A program made the position numbers and the translations under genes. Shown here piece by piece: positions 1-13,442 of a stretch of DNA of 64,000 nt. The DNA comes from Ulva prolifera (taxonomy: Eukaryota > Chlorophyta > Ulvophyceae > Ulvales > Ulvaceae). The notes under the pieces are model-generated. The model was not told where the DNA came from. It searched no databases and saw nothing but the letters and a program-made list of their open reading frames with translations. How positions within the stretch are numbered: the stretch's first letter is position 1; each line of letters begins with the position of its first letter. The stretch is from contig CM041199.1 of assembly GCA_023078555.1 (NCBI GenBank), positions 10,093,943 through 10,157,942 on the forward strand, in the 5' to 3' direction.

Positions 1-1584
1 AAGCCGCAAGCCATTCCTCACTGTGGTCAAATATATGTGCCACACGGCCATAGCATAGGCAGTGAGCTTGGCAGGGACCACCTGGTCATCCGAGCAAAGC
101 TGGGCAGTCTTTGGTTGCCACCGTGAATCTCAGCAGCAGCAAAGCATCAATGCAACATTCGACTTCTACCAGCAGTGGCCAGCAGAGACAGATATGTCAA
201 CCACAGCAGCGCATCAAATGTACAGCATGCTCAGCCTAGTCTTTGTGCCCAGCCCTGCTCTGCATTGCTTCACTGCTGCGGTTGACCCGGTCGCACATCA
301 GTGCACACTCGAACACAGATGCATAGATCCAGCTATACCGTGCAATAGTGCGTCCCTGATTCACTACGCGGGCAGACACTGGAAAAAAACTTTCAACAGA
401 CAAGCGTGCCGAGACCAGGCATTGTTCCCATGCCGGTTCCGATTCCGTGTGACAGCTGTATTCGCTTCACACCTTCATTCCGTGTATAGAATCCAGCGTC
501 TACTTCTGGGATCAGCAATGGGACGCCCTGGGTCATACGGAAGGCGATCGACTTCACATCGGTGCAGCTGCGTCATTAGCGATCGGCGAGAAATCCTTAG
601 TGAGCGAGTCGCCCGTTGCGGACAAGTCTACGTCACAGTCGGGTTGTTGATCATGTAGAAATTTCACTGACGGAGAGGTTGAATGCGTTCGACATGTATT
701 TTACCGAAAGGCTCCTGTCGAGCAGCTGCTGCATGCCTGGCTACAGGATGGTTGCAATGCATGAACCCTCACCTGGCACAGGCATATCCATGTGGGCAGG
801 TAGCACCGTATCCACCCACTCAACACAGCCACTCAATGGTACACTTAGCTCGCCAGGTGCTGCAGCTGCCTCCTTGGACTTTGTGTTTGTTGGCGTGCAA
901 TACTCAAGATTCAGCACTGCTGGCTCATGCAACAGTCAAAAACAATGATTCTGCGTGTTGCAGCACATTGCAGGCGTACGTTGGCAGTGGTTACTGTATG
1001 TACGTGAGACACCAGTATTGCCGCCAGGTCAAAGCCGGAGAAGCAGATATATCAGCAAGAGAGAGAGATAGCACAGCAGGATTGGCAGACACCAATCACG
1101 CCAGCTGACCGGCTGGATCCACTGGCCACAACTTGCAACATGGAGAGCAGTATGTATATGTCATGTCATAGATCAGCGATACATCGATGCTTGGATCTGT
1201 GGATTAAGCACAGTTCGTACGGTAAAGGGCGCTCGTCACAGGGTAGCACCTTCCGTATACTAGGAAGAACCACACAGCGCAATGTACTGTGTAAGCACAT
1301 TACAATTGCAACACGAGCTGCAACACGCCGATACTTGACCTGCCCCGACCCTGGCAGGGCCACTGCCGAAGTTTATCTCAGAGATGCAGCTGTCTGGTGC
1401 GACGACCGTACAACATGGACGTCAGTATTGCCAATTCCTTGTCCCCAGGCAGCAAACTGCTGAATCGAAACAGGACAGGACCACACCGACAGACACATTC
1501 ACGCCGACAGGTGACCAAAGAGACAAACGTGTGTCCCGTGCGGCAAAGCACGCTGCTCTTGATGTACCCTGTTGGTACCTGAAA
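1..1584. other. Non-satellite flank, no gene recognised
   Basis: This 1.58-kb stretch has none of the satellite motifs found to its right. Open frames of up to 198 codons exist on the plus strand (62-658, 683-1108), but the longest opens with GTG, has no domain I recognise, and is rich in Cys, His, Ser and Arg without regular structure, as expected of chance frames. Small purine-rich and CAG-rich tracts are visible (for example near 130-180 and 1060-1075), but no LTR, terminal inverted repeat or poly(A) tail. It could be the edge of an unidentified dispersed repeat or ordinary flanking DNA. I see nothing more in it. Confidence 0.6.
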
Positions 1585-3285
1585 CACACTTTTCACCAAC
1601 CATGTGAATGGACTTGGTTGTAGCCACGCAACCCCTCGCGCATCAAAAGGTACATCGCCATCAACAATCCAAGATGTTGGGGGGTATGAGATGTCCATCA
1701 TTCATTGCGTATTTTCTGCAGACACCATGGAGTGGTGTGGTGCAAAAGTGCACACTTTTCACCAACCATGTGAATGGACTTGGTTGTAGCCACGCAACCC
1801 GCCGCGCAGCAAAAGGTACGTCGCCATCAACATTCCAAGATGTTGGGGGGTATGGGATGTCCATCATGCATTGTATTTTCTGCAGACACCATGGCGTGGT
1901 GTGGTGCAAAACTGCACACTTTCCACCAACCCATATGAATGGACTTGGTTGCAATTGTAGCCACGCAACCCCCCGCGCATCAAAAGGTACATCGCCATCA
2001 ACGTTCCAAGATGTTGGGGGGTATGGGATGTCCATCATTCATTGCGTATTTTCTGCAGACACCATGGCGTGGTGTGGTGCAAAAGTGCACACTTTCCACC
2101 AACCCATGTGAATGGACTTGGTTGTAGCCACGCAACCCCCTGCGCATCAAAAGGTACGTCGCCATGAACATTCAAAGATGTTGGGGGGTATGGGATGTCC
2201 ATCATTCATTGCGTATTTTTTTCTGCAGACACCATGGAGTGGTGTGGTGCAAAAATGCACACTTTCCACCAACCCATGTGAATGGAGTTGGTTGTAGCCA
2301 CGCAACCCCCCGCGCATCAAAAGGTACGTCGCCATGAACATTCCAAGATGTTGGGGGGTATGGGATGATTATCATTCATTGCATATTTGCTGCTGACTCC
2401 CAGGAGTGGCGTGGGGCAAAAGTGCACAATTTTCACCAACCATGTGAATGGACTTGGCTATAGACAAGCATACCCCCGCGCACCATAGGGAAGTTGCCAG
2501 AAACATCCTTTGATTCTGAAAGATCTAGGACGTCAAGTATGCATTGCACAGTTGTTGCTAACTCCCAGGAGTGGCGTGGAACAAAAGTGCACACTTTTCA
2601 CCAACCATGTGAATGGACTTGGTTGTAGCCACGCAACCCCCCGCACATCAAAGGTACGTCGCCTTGAACATTCCAAGATGCTGGGGGGCATGGGATGTCC
2701 ATCATTCATTGCGTATTTTCTGCAGACACCATGGCGTGGTGTGGTGCAAAAGTGCACACTTTCCACCAACCCATGTGAATGGACTTGGTTGGAGCCACGC
2801 AACCCCCTGCGCATCAAAAGGTACGTCGCCATGAACATTCCAAGATGTTGGGGGGTATGGGATGTCCATCATTCATTGCGTATTTTCTGCAGACACCATG
2901 GAGTGTTGTGGTGCAAAAGTGCACACTTTCCACCAACCCATGTGAATGGACTTGGTTGCAATTGTAGCCACGCAACCCCCCGCGCAGCAAAAGGTACGTC
3001 GCCATCAACATTCCAAGATGTTGGGGGGTATGGGATGTCCATCATTCATTGCGTATTTTCTGCAGACACCATGGAGTGGTGTAATGCAAAAGTGCACACT
3101 TTCCACCAACCCATGTGAACGGACTTGGTTGCAGCCACGCAACCCCCCCCGCATCAAAAGGTACGTTGCCATCAACATTCCAAGATGTTTGGGGGTATGG
3201 GATGTCCATCATTCATTGCGTATTTTCTGCAGACACCATGGAGTGGTGTAATGCAAAAGTGCACACTTTCCACCAACCCATGTGA

Positions 3286-4947
3286 ATGGACTTGGTTGTA
3301 GCCACGCAACCCCCCGCGCATCAAAAGGTACGTCGCCATGAACATTCCAAGATGCTGGGGGGCATGGGATGTCCATCATTCATTGCGTATTTTCTGCAGA
3401 CACCATGGAGTGGTGTGATGCAAAAGTGCACACTTTCTACCAACCCATGTGAATGGACTTGGTTGTAGCCACGCAACCCCCCGCGCATCAAAAGGTACGT
3501 CGCCATGAACATTCCAAGATGTTGGGGGGTATGGGATGATTATCATTCATTGCATATTTGCTGCAGACTCCATGGAGTGGTGTAATGCAAAAGTGCACAC
3601 TTTCCACCAACCCATGTGAATGGACTTGGTTGTAGCCACGCAACCCCCCGCGCAGCAAAAGGTACGTCGCCATGAACATTCCAAGATGTTGGGGGGTATG
3701 GGATGATTATCATTCATTGCATATTTGCTGCTGACTCCCAGGAGTGGCGTGAGGCAAAAGTGCACACTTTTCACCAACCATGTGAATGGACTTGGTTGTA
3801 GCCACGCAACCCCCCGCGCGTCAAAAGGTACGTCGCCATAACCATTCCAAGATGTTGGGGGGTATGGGATGATTATCATTCATTGCATATTTGCTGCTGA
3901 CTCCCAGGAGTGGAGTGGGGCAAAAGTGCACACTTTTCACCAACCATGTGAATGGACTTGGCTATAGACAAGCATACCCCCGCGCACCATAGGGAAGTTG
4001 CCAGAAACATCCTTTGATTCCGAAATATCAAGGACGTCAATTATGCATTGCACAGTTGTTGCTAACTCCCAGGAGTGGCGTGGAACAAAAGTGCACACTT
4101 TTCACCAACCATGTGAATGGACTTGGTTGTAGCCACGCAACCCCCCGCGCATCAAAAGGTACGTCGCCATGAACATTCCAAGATGCTGGGGGGCATGGGA
4201 TGTCCATCATTGATTGCGTATTTTCTGCAGACACCATGGAGTGGTGGGATGCAAAAGTGCACACTTTCTACCAACCCATGTGAATGGACTTGGTTGTAGC
4301 CACGCAACCCCCCGCGCATCAAAAGGTACGTCGCCATGAACATTCCAAGATGTTGGGGGGTATGGGATGATTATCATTCATTGCATATTTGCTGCAGACT
4401 CCATGGAGTGGTGTAATGCAAAAGTGCACACTTTCCACCAACCCATGTGAATGGACTTGGTTGTAGCCACGCAACCCCCCGTGCAGCAAAAGGTACGTCG
4501 CCATGAACATTCCAAGATGTTGGGGGGTATGGGATGATTATCATTCATTGCATATTTGCTGCTGACTCCCAGGAGTGGCGTGAGGCAAAAGTGCACACTT
4601 TTCACCAACCATGTGAATGGACTTGGTTGTAGCCACGCAACCCCCCGCGCGTCAAAAGGTACGTCGCCATAACCATTCCAAGATGTTGGGGGGTATGGGA
4701 TGATTATCATTCATTGCATATTTGCTGCTGACTCCCAGGAGTGGAGTGGGGCAAAAGTGCACACTTTTCACCAACCATGTGAATGGACTTGGCTATAGAC
4801 AAGCATACCCCCGCGCACCATAGGGAAGTTGCCAGAAACATCCTTTGATTCCGAAATATCAAGGACGTCAATTATGCATTGCACAGTTGTTGCTAACTCC
4901 CAGGAGTGGCGTGGAACAAAAGTGCACACTTTTCACCAACCATGTGA
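3286..4947. repeat. 831-bp tandem duplication (5 monomers, twice)
   Basis: Copies 3286-4116 and 4117-4947 align at a constant offset of 831 bp, and a following monomer (4948-5114) starts a third, partial copy. Each copy contains a D monomer (3952 and 4783). The copies differ at only a few positions (for example CATTCATTG versus CATTGATTG in the first monomer), so the duplication is recent relative to the divergence between monomer classes. Confidence 0.85.
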
Positions 4948-5114
4948 ATGGACTTGGTTGTAGCCACGCAACCCCCCGCGCATCAAAAGGTACGTCGCCA
5001 TGAACATTCCAAGATGCTGGGGGGCATGGGATGTCCATCATTGATTGCGTATTTTCTGCAGACACCATGGAGTGGTGGGATGCAAAAGTGCACACTTTCC
5101 ACCAACCCATGTGA

Positions 5115-5281
5115 ATGGACTTGGTTGTAGCCACGCAACCCCCCGCGCATCAAACGGTACGTCGCCGTGAACATTCCAAGATGTTGGGGGGTATGGGATG
5201 TCCATCATTCATTGCGTATTTTCTGCAGACACCATGGCGTGGTGTGGTGCAAAAGTGCACACTTTCCACCAACCCATGTGA
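5115..5281. repeat. Reference P-type monomer (167 bp)
   Basis: Representative of the commonest class. The 5' half carries a C6 run followed by GCGC, then GGTACGTCGCCAT and a G6 run in TTGGGGGGTATGGG. The 3' half reads TCCATCATTCATTGCGTATT, CTGCAGACACCATGG, then a GTGGTG(C/T) segment, GTGCACACTTTCC and ACCAACCCATGTG. The base after the C run varies between ATC, AGC and GTC, and the codon-sized word after it between AAAAGG, AAACGG and AAAACG. These linked variants allow individual monomers to be tracked through the array. Confidence 0.95.
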
Positions 5282-8200
5282 ATGGACTTGGTTGTAGCCA
5301 CGCAACCCCCCGCGCATCAAAAGGTACGTCGCCATGAACATTCCAAGATGCTGGGGGGCATGGGATGTCCATCATTGATTGCGTATTTTCTGCAGACACC
5401 ATGGCGTGGTGTGGTGCAAAAGTGCACACTTTCCACCAACCCATGTGAATGGACTTGGTTGTAGCCACGCAACCCCCCGCGCATCAAAAGGTACGTCGCC
5501 ATGAACATTCCAAGATGTTGGGGGGTATGGGATGATTATCATTCATTGCATATTTGCTGCTGACTACCAGGAGTGGCGTGGGGCAAAAGTGCACAATTTT
5601 CACCAACCATGTGAATGGACTTGGTTGCAATTGTAGCCACGCAACCCCCCGCGCAGCAAAAGGTACGTCGCCATCAACATTCCAAGATGTTGGGGGGTAT
5701 GGGATGTCCATCATTCATTGCGTATTTTCTGCAGACACCATGGAGTGGTGTAATACAAAAGTGCACACTTTCCACCAACCCATGTGAACGGACTTGGTTG
5801 CAGCCACGCAACCCCCCCCGCATCAAAAGGTACGTTGCCATCAACATTCCAAGATGTTTGGGGGTATGGGATGTCCATCATTCATTGCGTATTTTCTGCA
5901 GACACCATGGCGTGGTGTGGTGCAAAAGTGCACACTTTCCACCAACCCATGTGAATGGACTTGGTTGTAGCCACGCAACCCCCCGCGCATCAAAAGGTAC
6001 GTCGCCATGAACATTCCAAGATGCTGGGGGGCATGGGATGTCCATCATTGATTGCGTATTTTCTGCAGACACCATGGAGTGGTGTGATGCAAAAGTGCAC
6101 ACTTTCCACCAACCCATGTGAATGGACTTGGTTGTAGCCACGCAACCCCCCGCGCATCAAAAGGTACGTCGCCATGAACATTCCAAGATGTTGGGGGGTA
6201 TGGGATGATTATCATTCATTGCATATTTGCTGCTGACTCCATGGAGTGGTGTAATGCAAAAGTGCACACTTTCCACCAACCCATGTGAATGGACTTGGTT
6301 GTAGCCACGCAACCCCCCGCGCATCAAAAGGTACGTCGCCATGAACATTCCAAGATGTTGGGGGGTATGGGATGATTATCATTCATTGCATATTTGCTGC
6401 TGACTCCATGGAGTGGTGTAATGCAAAAGTGCACACTTTCCACCAACCCATGTGAATGGACTTGGTTGTAGCCACGCAACCCCCCGCGCAGCAAAAGGTA
6501 CGTCGCCATGAACATTCCAAGATGTTGGGGGGTATGGGATGATTATCATTCATTGCATATTTGCTGCTGACTCCCAGGAGTGGAGTGGGGCAAAAGTGCA
6601 CACTTTTCACCAACCATGTGAATGGACTTGGCTATAGACAAGCATACCCCCGCGCACCATAGGGAAGTTGCCAGAAACATCCTTTGATTCCGAAATATCA
6701 AGGACGTCAATTATGCATTGCACAGTTGTTGCTAACTCCCAGGAGTGGCGTGGAACAAAAGTGCACACTTTTCACCAACCATGTGAATGGACTTGGTTGT
6801 AGCCACGCAACCCCCCGCGCATCAAAAGGTACGTCGCCATGAACATTCCAAGATGCTGGGGGGCATGGGATGTCCATCATTGATTGCGTATTTTCTGCAG
6901 ACACCATGTAGTGGTGGGATGCAAAAGTGCACACTTTCCACCAACCCATGTGAATGGACTTGGTTGTAGCCACGCAACCCCCCGCGCATCAAAAGGTACG
7001 TCGCCATGAACATTCCAAGATGTTGGGGGGTATGGGATGATTATCATTCATTGCATATTTGCTGCTGACTCCCAGGAGTGGCGTGGGGCAAAAGTGCACA
7101 ATTTTCACCAACCATGTGAATGGACTTGGCTATAGACAAGCATACCCCCGCGCACCATAGGGAAGTTGCCAGAAACATCCTTTGATTCTGAAAGATCTAG
7201 GACGTCAAGTATGCATTGCACAGTTGTTGCTAACTCCCAGGAGTGGCGTGGAACAAAAGTGCACACTTTTCACCAACCATGTGAATGGACTTGGTTGTAG
7301 CCACGCAACCCCCCGCGCAGCAAAAGGTACGTCGCCATCAACATTCCAAGATATTGGGGGGTATGGGATGTCCATCATTCATTGCGTATTTTCTGCAGAC
7401 ACCATGGCGTGGTGTGGTTCAAAAGTGCACACTTTCCACCAAACCATGGGAATGGACTTGGTTGTAGCCACGCAACCCCCCGCGCAGCAAAAGGTACGTT
7501 GCCATCAACATTCCAAGATGTTTGGGGGTATGGGATGTCCATCATTCATTGCGTATTTTCTGCAGACACCATGGCGTGGTGTGGTGCAAAAGTGCACACT
7601 TTCCACCAACCCATGTGAATGGACTTGGTTGTAGCCACGCAACCCCCCGCGCAGCAAAACGTACGTCGCCATCAACATTCCAAGATGTTGGGGGGTATGG
7701 GATGTCCATCATTCATTGCGTATTTTCTGCAGACACCATGGAGTGGTGTAATGCAAAAGTGCACACTTTCCACCAACCCATGTGAACGGACTTGGTTGCA
7801 GCCACGCAACCCCCCCCGCATCAAAAGGTACGTTGCCATCAACATTCCAAGATGTTTGGGGGTATGGGATGTCCATCATTCATTGCGTATTTTCTGCAGA
7901 CACCATGGCGTGGTGTGGTGCAAAAGTGCACACTTTCCACCAACCCATGTGAATGGACTTGGTTGTAGCCACGCAACCCCCCGCGCATCAAAAGGTACGT
8001 CGCCATGAACATTCCAAGATGCTGGGGGGCATGGGATGTCCATCATTCATTGCGTATTTTCTGCAGACACCATGGAGTGGTGTGATGCAAAAGTGCACAC
8101 TTTCCACCAACCCATGTGAATGGACTTGGTTGTAGCCACGCAACCCCCCGCGCATCAAAAGGTACGTCGCCATGAACATTCCAAGATGTTGGGGGGTATG

Positions 8201-11200
8201 GGATGATTATCATTCATTGCATATTTGCTGCTGACTCCATGGAGTGGTGTAATGCAAAAGTGCACACTTTCCACCAACCCATGTGAATGGACTTGGTTGT
8301 AGCCACGCAACCCCCCGCGCATCAAAAGGTACGTCGCCATGAACATTCCAAGATGCTGGGGGGCATGGGATGTCCATCATTGATTGCGTATTTTCTGCAG
8401 ACACCATGGAGTGGTGTGATGCAAAAGTGCACACTTTCCACCAACCCATGTGAATGGACTTGGTTGTAGCCACGCAACCCCCCGCGCATCAAAAGGTACG
8501 TCGCCATGAACATTCCAAGATGTTGGGGGGTATGGGATGATTATCATTCATTGCATATTTGCTGCTGACTCCCAGGAGTGGCGTGGGGCAAAAGTGCACA
8601 ATTTTCACCAACCATGTGAATGGACTTGGTTGTAGCCACGCAACCCCCCGCGCAGCAAAACGTACGTCGCCATCAACATTTCAAGATGTTGGGGGGTATG
8701 GGATGTCCATCATTCATTGCGTATTTTCTGCAGACACCATGGAGTGGTGTAATGCAAAAGTGCACACTTTCCACCAACCCATGTGAATGGACTTGGTTGT
8801 AGCCACGCAACCCCCCGCGCAGCAAAAGGTACGTCGCCATGAACATTCCAAGATGTTGGGGGGTATGGGATGATTATCATTCATTGCATATTTGCTGCTG
8901 ACTCCCAGGAGTGGCGTGAGGCAAAAGTGCACACTTTTCACCAACCATGTGAATGGACTTGGTTGTAGCCACGCAACCCCCGCGCGTCAAAAGGTACGTC
9001 GCCATGAACATTCCAAGATGTTGGGGGGTATGGGATGATTATCATTCATTGCATATTTGCTGCTGACTCCCAGGAGTGGCGTGGGGCAAAAGTGCACACT
9101 TTTCACCAACCATGTGAATGGACTTGGCTATAGACAAGCATACCCCCGCGCACCATAGGGAAGTTGCAAGAAACATCCTTTGATTCCGAAATATCAAGGA
9201 CGTCAATTATGCATTGCACAGTTGTTGCTAACTCCCAGGAGTGGCGTGGAACAAAAGTGCACACTTTTCACCAACCATGTGAATGGACTTGGTTGTAGCC
9301 ACGCAACCCCCCGCGCAGCAAAAGGTACGTCGCCATCAACATTCCAAGATATTGGGGGGTATGGGATGTCCATCATTCATTGCGTATTTTCTGCAGACAC
9401 CATGGCGTGGTGTGGTTCAAAAGTGCACACTTTCCACCAAACCATGTGAATGGACTTGGTTGTAGCCACGCAACCCCCCGCGCAGCAAAAGGTACGTCGC
9501 CATCAACATTCCAAGATATTGGGGGGTATGGGATGTCCATCATTCATTGCGTATTTTCTGCAGACACCATGGCGTGGTGTGGTTCAAAAGTGCACACTTT
9601 CCACCAACCCATGTGAATGGACTTGGTTGTAGCCACGCAACCCCCCGCGCATCAAAAGGTACGTCGCCATGAACATTCCAAGATGCTGGGGGGCATGGGA
9701 TGTCCATCATTGATTGCGTATTTTCTGCAGACACCATGGAGTGGTGTGATGCAAAAGTGCACACTTTCCACCAACCCATGTGAATGGACTTGGTTGTAGC
9801 CACGCAACCCCCCGCGCATCAAACGGTACGTCGCCATGAACATTCCAAGATGTTGGGGGGTATGGGATGTCCATCATTCATTGCGTATTTTCTGCAGACA
9901 CCATGGCGTGGTGTGGTGCAAAAGTGCACACTTTCCACCAACCCATGTGAATGGACTTGGTTGTAGCCACGCAACCCCCCGCGCATCAAAAGGTACGTCG
10001 CCATGAACATTCCAAGATGCTGGGGGGCATGGGATGTCCATCATTGACTGCGTATTTTCTGCAGACACCATGGAGTGGTGTGATGCAAAAGTGCACACTT
10101 TCCACCAACCCATGTGAATGGACTTGGTTGTAGCCACGCAACCCCCCGCGCAGCAAAAGGTACGTCGCCATGAACATTCCAAGATGTTGGGGGGTATGGG
10201 ATGATTATCATTCATTGCATATTTGCTGCTGACTCCCAGGAGTGGCGTGAGGCAAAAGTGCACACTTTTCACCAACCATGTGAATGGACTTGGTTGTAGC
10301 CACGCAACCCCCGCGCGTCAAAAGGTACGTCGCCATGAACATTCCAAGATGTTGGGGGGTATGGGATGATTATCATTCATTGCATATTTGCTGCTGACTC
10401 CCAGGAGTGGCGTGGGGCAAAAGTGCACACTTTTCACCAACCATGTGAATGGACTTGGCTATAGACAAGCATACCCCCGCGCACCATAGGGAAGTTGCAA
10501 GAAACATCCTTTGATTCCGAAATATCAAGGACGTCAATTATGCATTGCACAGTTGTTGCTAACTCCCAGGAGTGGCGTGGAACAAAAGTGCACACTTTTC
10601 ACCAACCATGTGAATGGACTTGGTTGTAGCCACGCAACCCCCCGCGCAGCAAAAGGTACGTCGCCATCAACATTCCAAGATATTGGGGGGTATGGGATGT
10701 CCGCCATTCATTGCGTATTTTCTGCAGACACCATGGCGTGGTGTGGTGCAAAAGTGCACACTTTCCACCAACCCATGTGAATGGACTTGGTTGTAGCCAC
10801 GCAACCCCCCGCACATCAAAGGTACGTCGCCATGAACATTCCAAGATGCTGGGGGGCATGGGATGTCCATCATTCATTGCGTATTTTCTGCAGACACCAT
10901 GGAGTGGTGTGGTGCAAAAGTGCACACTTTCCACCAACCCATGTGAATGGACTTGGTTGTAGCCACGCAACCCCCCGCGCATCAAACGGTACGTCGCCAT
11001 GAACATTCCAAGATGTTGGGGGGTATGGGATGTCCATCATTCATTGCGTATTTTCTGCAGACACCATGGCGTGGTGTGGTGCAAAAGTGCACACTTTCCA
11101 CCAACCCATGTGAATGGACTTGGTTGTAGCCACGCAACCCCCCGCGCATCAAAAGGTACGTCGCCATGAACATTCCAAGATGCTGGGGGGCATGGGATGT

Positions 11201-12112
11201 CCATCATTGATTGCGTATTTTCTGCAGACACCATGGAGTGGTGTGATGCAAAAGTGCACACTTTCCACCAACCCATGTGAATGGACTTGGTTGTAGCCAC
11301 GCAACCCCCCGCGCATCAAAAGGTACGTCGCCATGAACATTCCAAGATGTTGGGGGGTATGGGATGATTATCATTCATTGCATATTTGCTGCTGACTCCC
11401 AGGAGTGGCGTGGGGCAAAAGTGCACAATTTTCACCAACCATGTGAATGGACTTGGTTGTAGCCACGCAACCCCCCGCGCAGCAAAACGTACGTCGCCAT
11501 CAACATTCCAAGATGTTGGGGGGTATGGGATGTCCATCATTCATTGCGTATTTTCTGCAGACACCATGGCGTGGTGTGGTGCAAAACTGCACACTTTCCA
11601 CCAACCCATGTGAATGGACTTGGTTGTAGCCACGCAACCCCCCGCGCAGCAAAAGGTACGTCGCCATCAAGATTCCAAGATGTTGGGGGGTATGGGATGT
11701 CCATCATTCATTGCGTATTTTCTGCAGACACCATGGAGTGGTGTAATGCAAAAGTGCACACTTTCCACCAACCCATGTGAATGGACTTGGTTGTAGCCAC
11801 GCAACCCCCCGCGCAGCAAAAGGTACGTCGCCATGAACATTCCAAGATGTTGGGGGGTATGGGATGATTATCATTCATTGCATATTTGCTGCTGACTCCC
11901 AGGAGTGGCGTGAGGCAAAAGTGCACACTTTTCACCAACCATGTGAATGGACTTGGTTGTAGCCACGCAACCCCCCGCGCGTCAAAAGGTACGTCGCCAT
12001 GAACATTCCAAGATGTTGGGGGGTATGGGATGATTATCATTCATTGCATATTTGCTGCTGACTCCCAGGAGTGGCGTGGGGCAAAAGTGCACACTTTTCA
12101 CCAACCATGTGA

Positions 12113-12277
12113 ATGGACTTGGCTATAGACAAGCATACCCCCGCGCACCATAGGGAAGTTGCAAGAAACATCCTTTGATTCCGAAATATCAAGGACGTCA
12201 ATTATGCATTGCACAGTTGTTGCTAACTCCCAGGAGTGGCGTGGAACAAAAGTGCACACTTTTCACCAACCATGTGA
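12113..12277. repeat. Reference D monomer (165 bp, divergent; 42 copies)
   Basis: The D monomer has its own 5' two thirds (GGCTATAGACAAGCATACCC, CACCATAGGGAAGTTGC, AACATCCTTTGATTCCGAAA, TATGCATTGCACAGTTGTTG) and lacks the G6 run, but its last 50 bases are Q-like, including the AAAAGTGCACACTTTT dyad. Starts (ATGG phase): 2448, 3952, 4783, 6622, 7120, 9118, 10449, 12113, 13443, 14940, 16270, 17934, 19264, 20261, 22258, 23757, 25087, 37608, 38939, 40269, 41599, 43262, 44592, 47257, 47921, 48418, 49749, 50579, 50910, 52074, 52571, 52902, 54066, 54564, 55728, 56225, 57556, 58220, 58717, 61214, 61711, 62875. It opens each higher-order block. Confidence 0.95.
12248..12263. promoter_or_regulatory. 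Conserved dyad AAAAGTG-CA-CACTTTT (example)
   Basis: A perfect inverted repeat with 7-base arms and a 2-base centre. It occurs in nearly all Q and D monomers; P monomers keep 6-base arms (AAAGTG/CACTTT). Some domain I and II Q monomers read CACAATTTT and break one arm. It and the flanking CACCAACC(C)ATGTGAATGG are the best shared stretch between D and the other classes. A conserved short motif in an otherwise variable satellite could be a protein site, in the way the CENP-B box is in alpha satellite. No resemblance to the CENP-B box is claimed; function is inference. Confidence 0.5.
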
Positions 12278-12778
12278 ATGGACTTGGTTGTAGCCACGCA
12301 ACCCCCCGCGCAGCAAAAGGTACGTCGCCATCAACATTCCAAGATATTGGGGGGTATGGGATGTCCATCATTCATTGCGTATTTTCTGCAGACACCATGG
12401 CGTGGTGTGGTTCAAAAGTGCACACTTTCCACCAACCCATGTGAATGGACTTGGTTGTAGCCACGCAACCCCCCGCGCAGCAAAAGGTACGTTGCCATCA
12501 ACATTCCAAGATGTTGGGGGGTATGGGATGTCCATCATTCATTGCGTATTTTCTGCAGACACCATGGCGTGGTGTGGTGCAAAACTGCACACTTTCCACC
12601 AACCCATGTGAATGGACTTGGTTGTAGCCACGCAACCCCCCGCGCAGCAAAAGGTACGTCGCCATCAAGATTCCAAGATGTTGGGGGGTATGGGATGTCC
12701 ATCATTCATTGCGTATTTTCTGCAGACACCATGGAGTGGTGTGGTGCAAAAGTGCACACTTTCCACCAACCCATGTGA

Positions 12779-12944
12779 ATGGACTTGGTTGTAGCCACGC
12801 AACCCCCCGCGCATCAAAAGGTACGTCGCCATGAACATTCCAAGATGTTGGGGGGTATGGGATGATTATCATTCATTGCATATTTGCTGCTGACTCCCAG
12901 GAGTGGCGTGGGGCAAAAGTGCACAATTTTCACCAACCATGTGA
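12779..12944. repeat. Reference Q-type monomer (166 bp)
   Basis: The 5' half is as in P monomers, but the 3' half differs as a block: GATTATCATTCATTGCATAT, TTGCTGCTGACTCCCAGGAG, TGGCGTGGGGC, then the full dyad AAAAGTGCACACTTTT and CACCAACCATGTG (one C fewer than P). A five-C version of 165 bp exists, for example 10284-10448. Every D monomer I found is preceded by a Q monomer, usually two Q units in a row. The retrotransposon sits in a Q monomer that begins at about 26087. Confidence 0.93.
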
Positions 12945-13442
12945 ATGGACTTGGTTGTAGCCACGCAACCCCCCGCGCAGCAAAACGTACGTCGCCATCA
13001 ACATTCCAAGATGTTGGGGGGTATGGGATGTCCATCATTCATTGCGTATTTTCTGCAGACACCATGGAGTGGTGTAATGCAAAAGTGCACACTTTCCACC
13101 AACCCATGTGAATGGACTTGGTTGTAGCCACGCAACCCCCCGCGCAGCAAAAGGTACGTCGCCATGAACATTCCAAGATGTTTGGGGGTATGGGATGATT
13201 ATCATTCATTGCATATTTGCTGCTGACTCCCAGGAGTGGCGTGAGGCAAAAGTGCACACTTTTCACCAACCATGTGAATGGACTTGGTTGTAGCCACGCA
13301 ACCCCCGCGCGTCAAAAGGTACGTCGCCATGAACATTCCAAGATGTTGGGGGGTATGGGATGATTATCATTCATTGCATATTTGCTGCTGACTCCCAGGA
13401 GTGGCGTGGGGCAAAAGTGCACACTTTTCACCAACCATGTGA

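Larger units (their letters stand above)
1585..9117. repeat. Satellite domain I (array edge)
   Basis: D monomers at 2448-7120 carry AGTTGCCAG. This domain alone holds monomers with a six-base GCAATT insertion after GGTT (starting at 1939, 2946, 5615) and monomers with GAACGGACTTGGTTGCAGCC and an eight-C run (near 3117, 5786, 7785). It also holds most hybrid monomers that join a Q-type GATTATCATT segment to a P-type CCATGGAGTGG segment (near 3540-3590, 4372-4430, 6208-6260, 6375-6425, 8206-8260). Block sizes are irregular: 9, 5, 11, 3 and 12 monomers. The variability fits an older, less homogenised array edge. Confidence 0.8.

Noticed and set aside
62-658. 198-codon open frame in the left flank
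   Set aside because: It begins at GTG, shows no recognisable domain and overlaps other equally plausible frames; the flank is left without a gene.
683-1108. 141-codon open frame in the left flank
   Set aside because: Its composition is irregular (many Cys, His, Ala) and no family is recognised; it overlaps another frame at 616-948.
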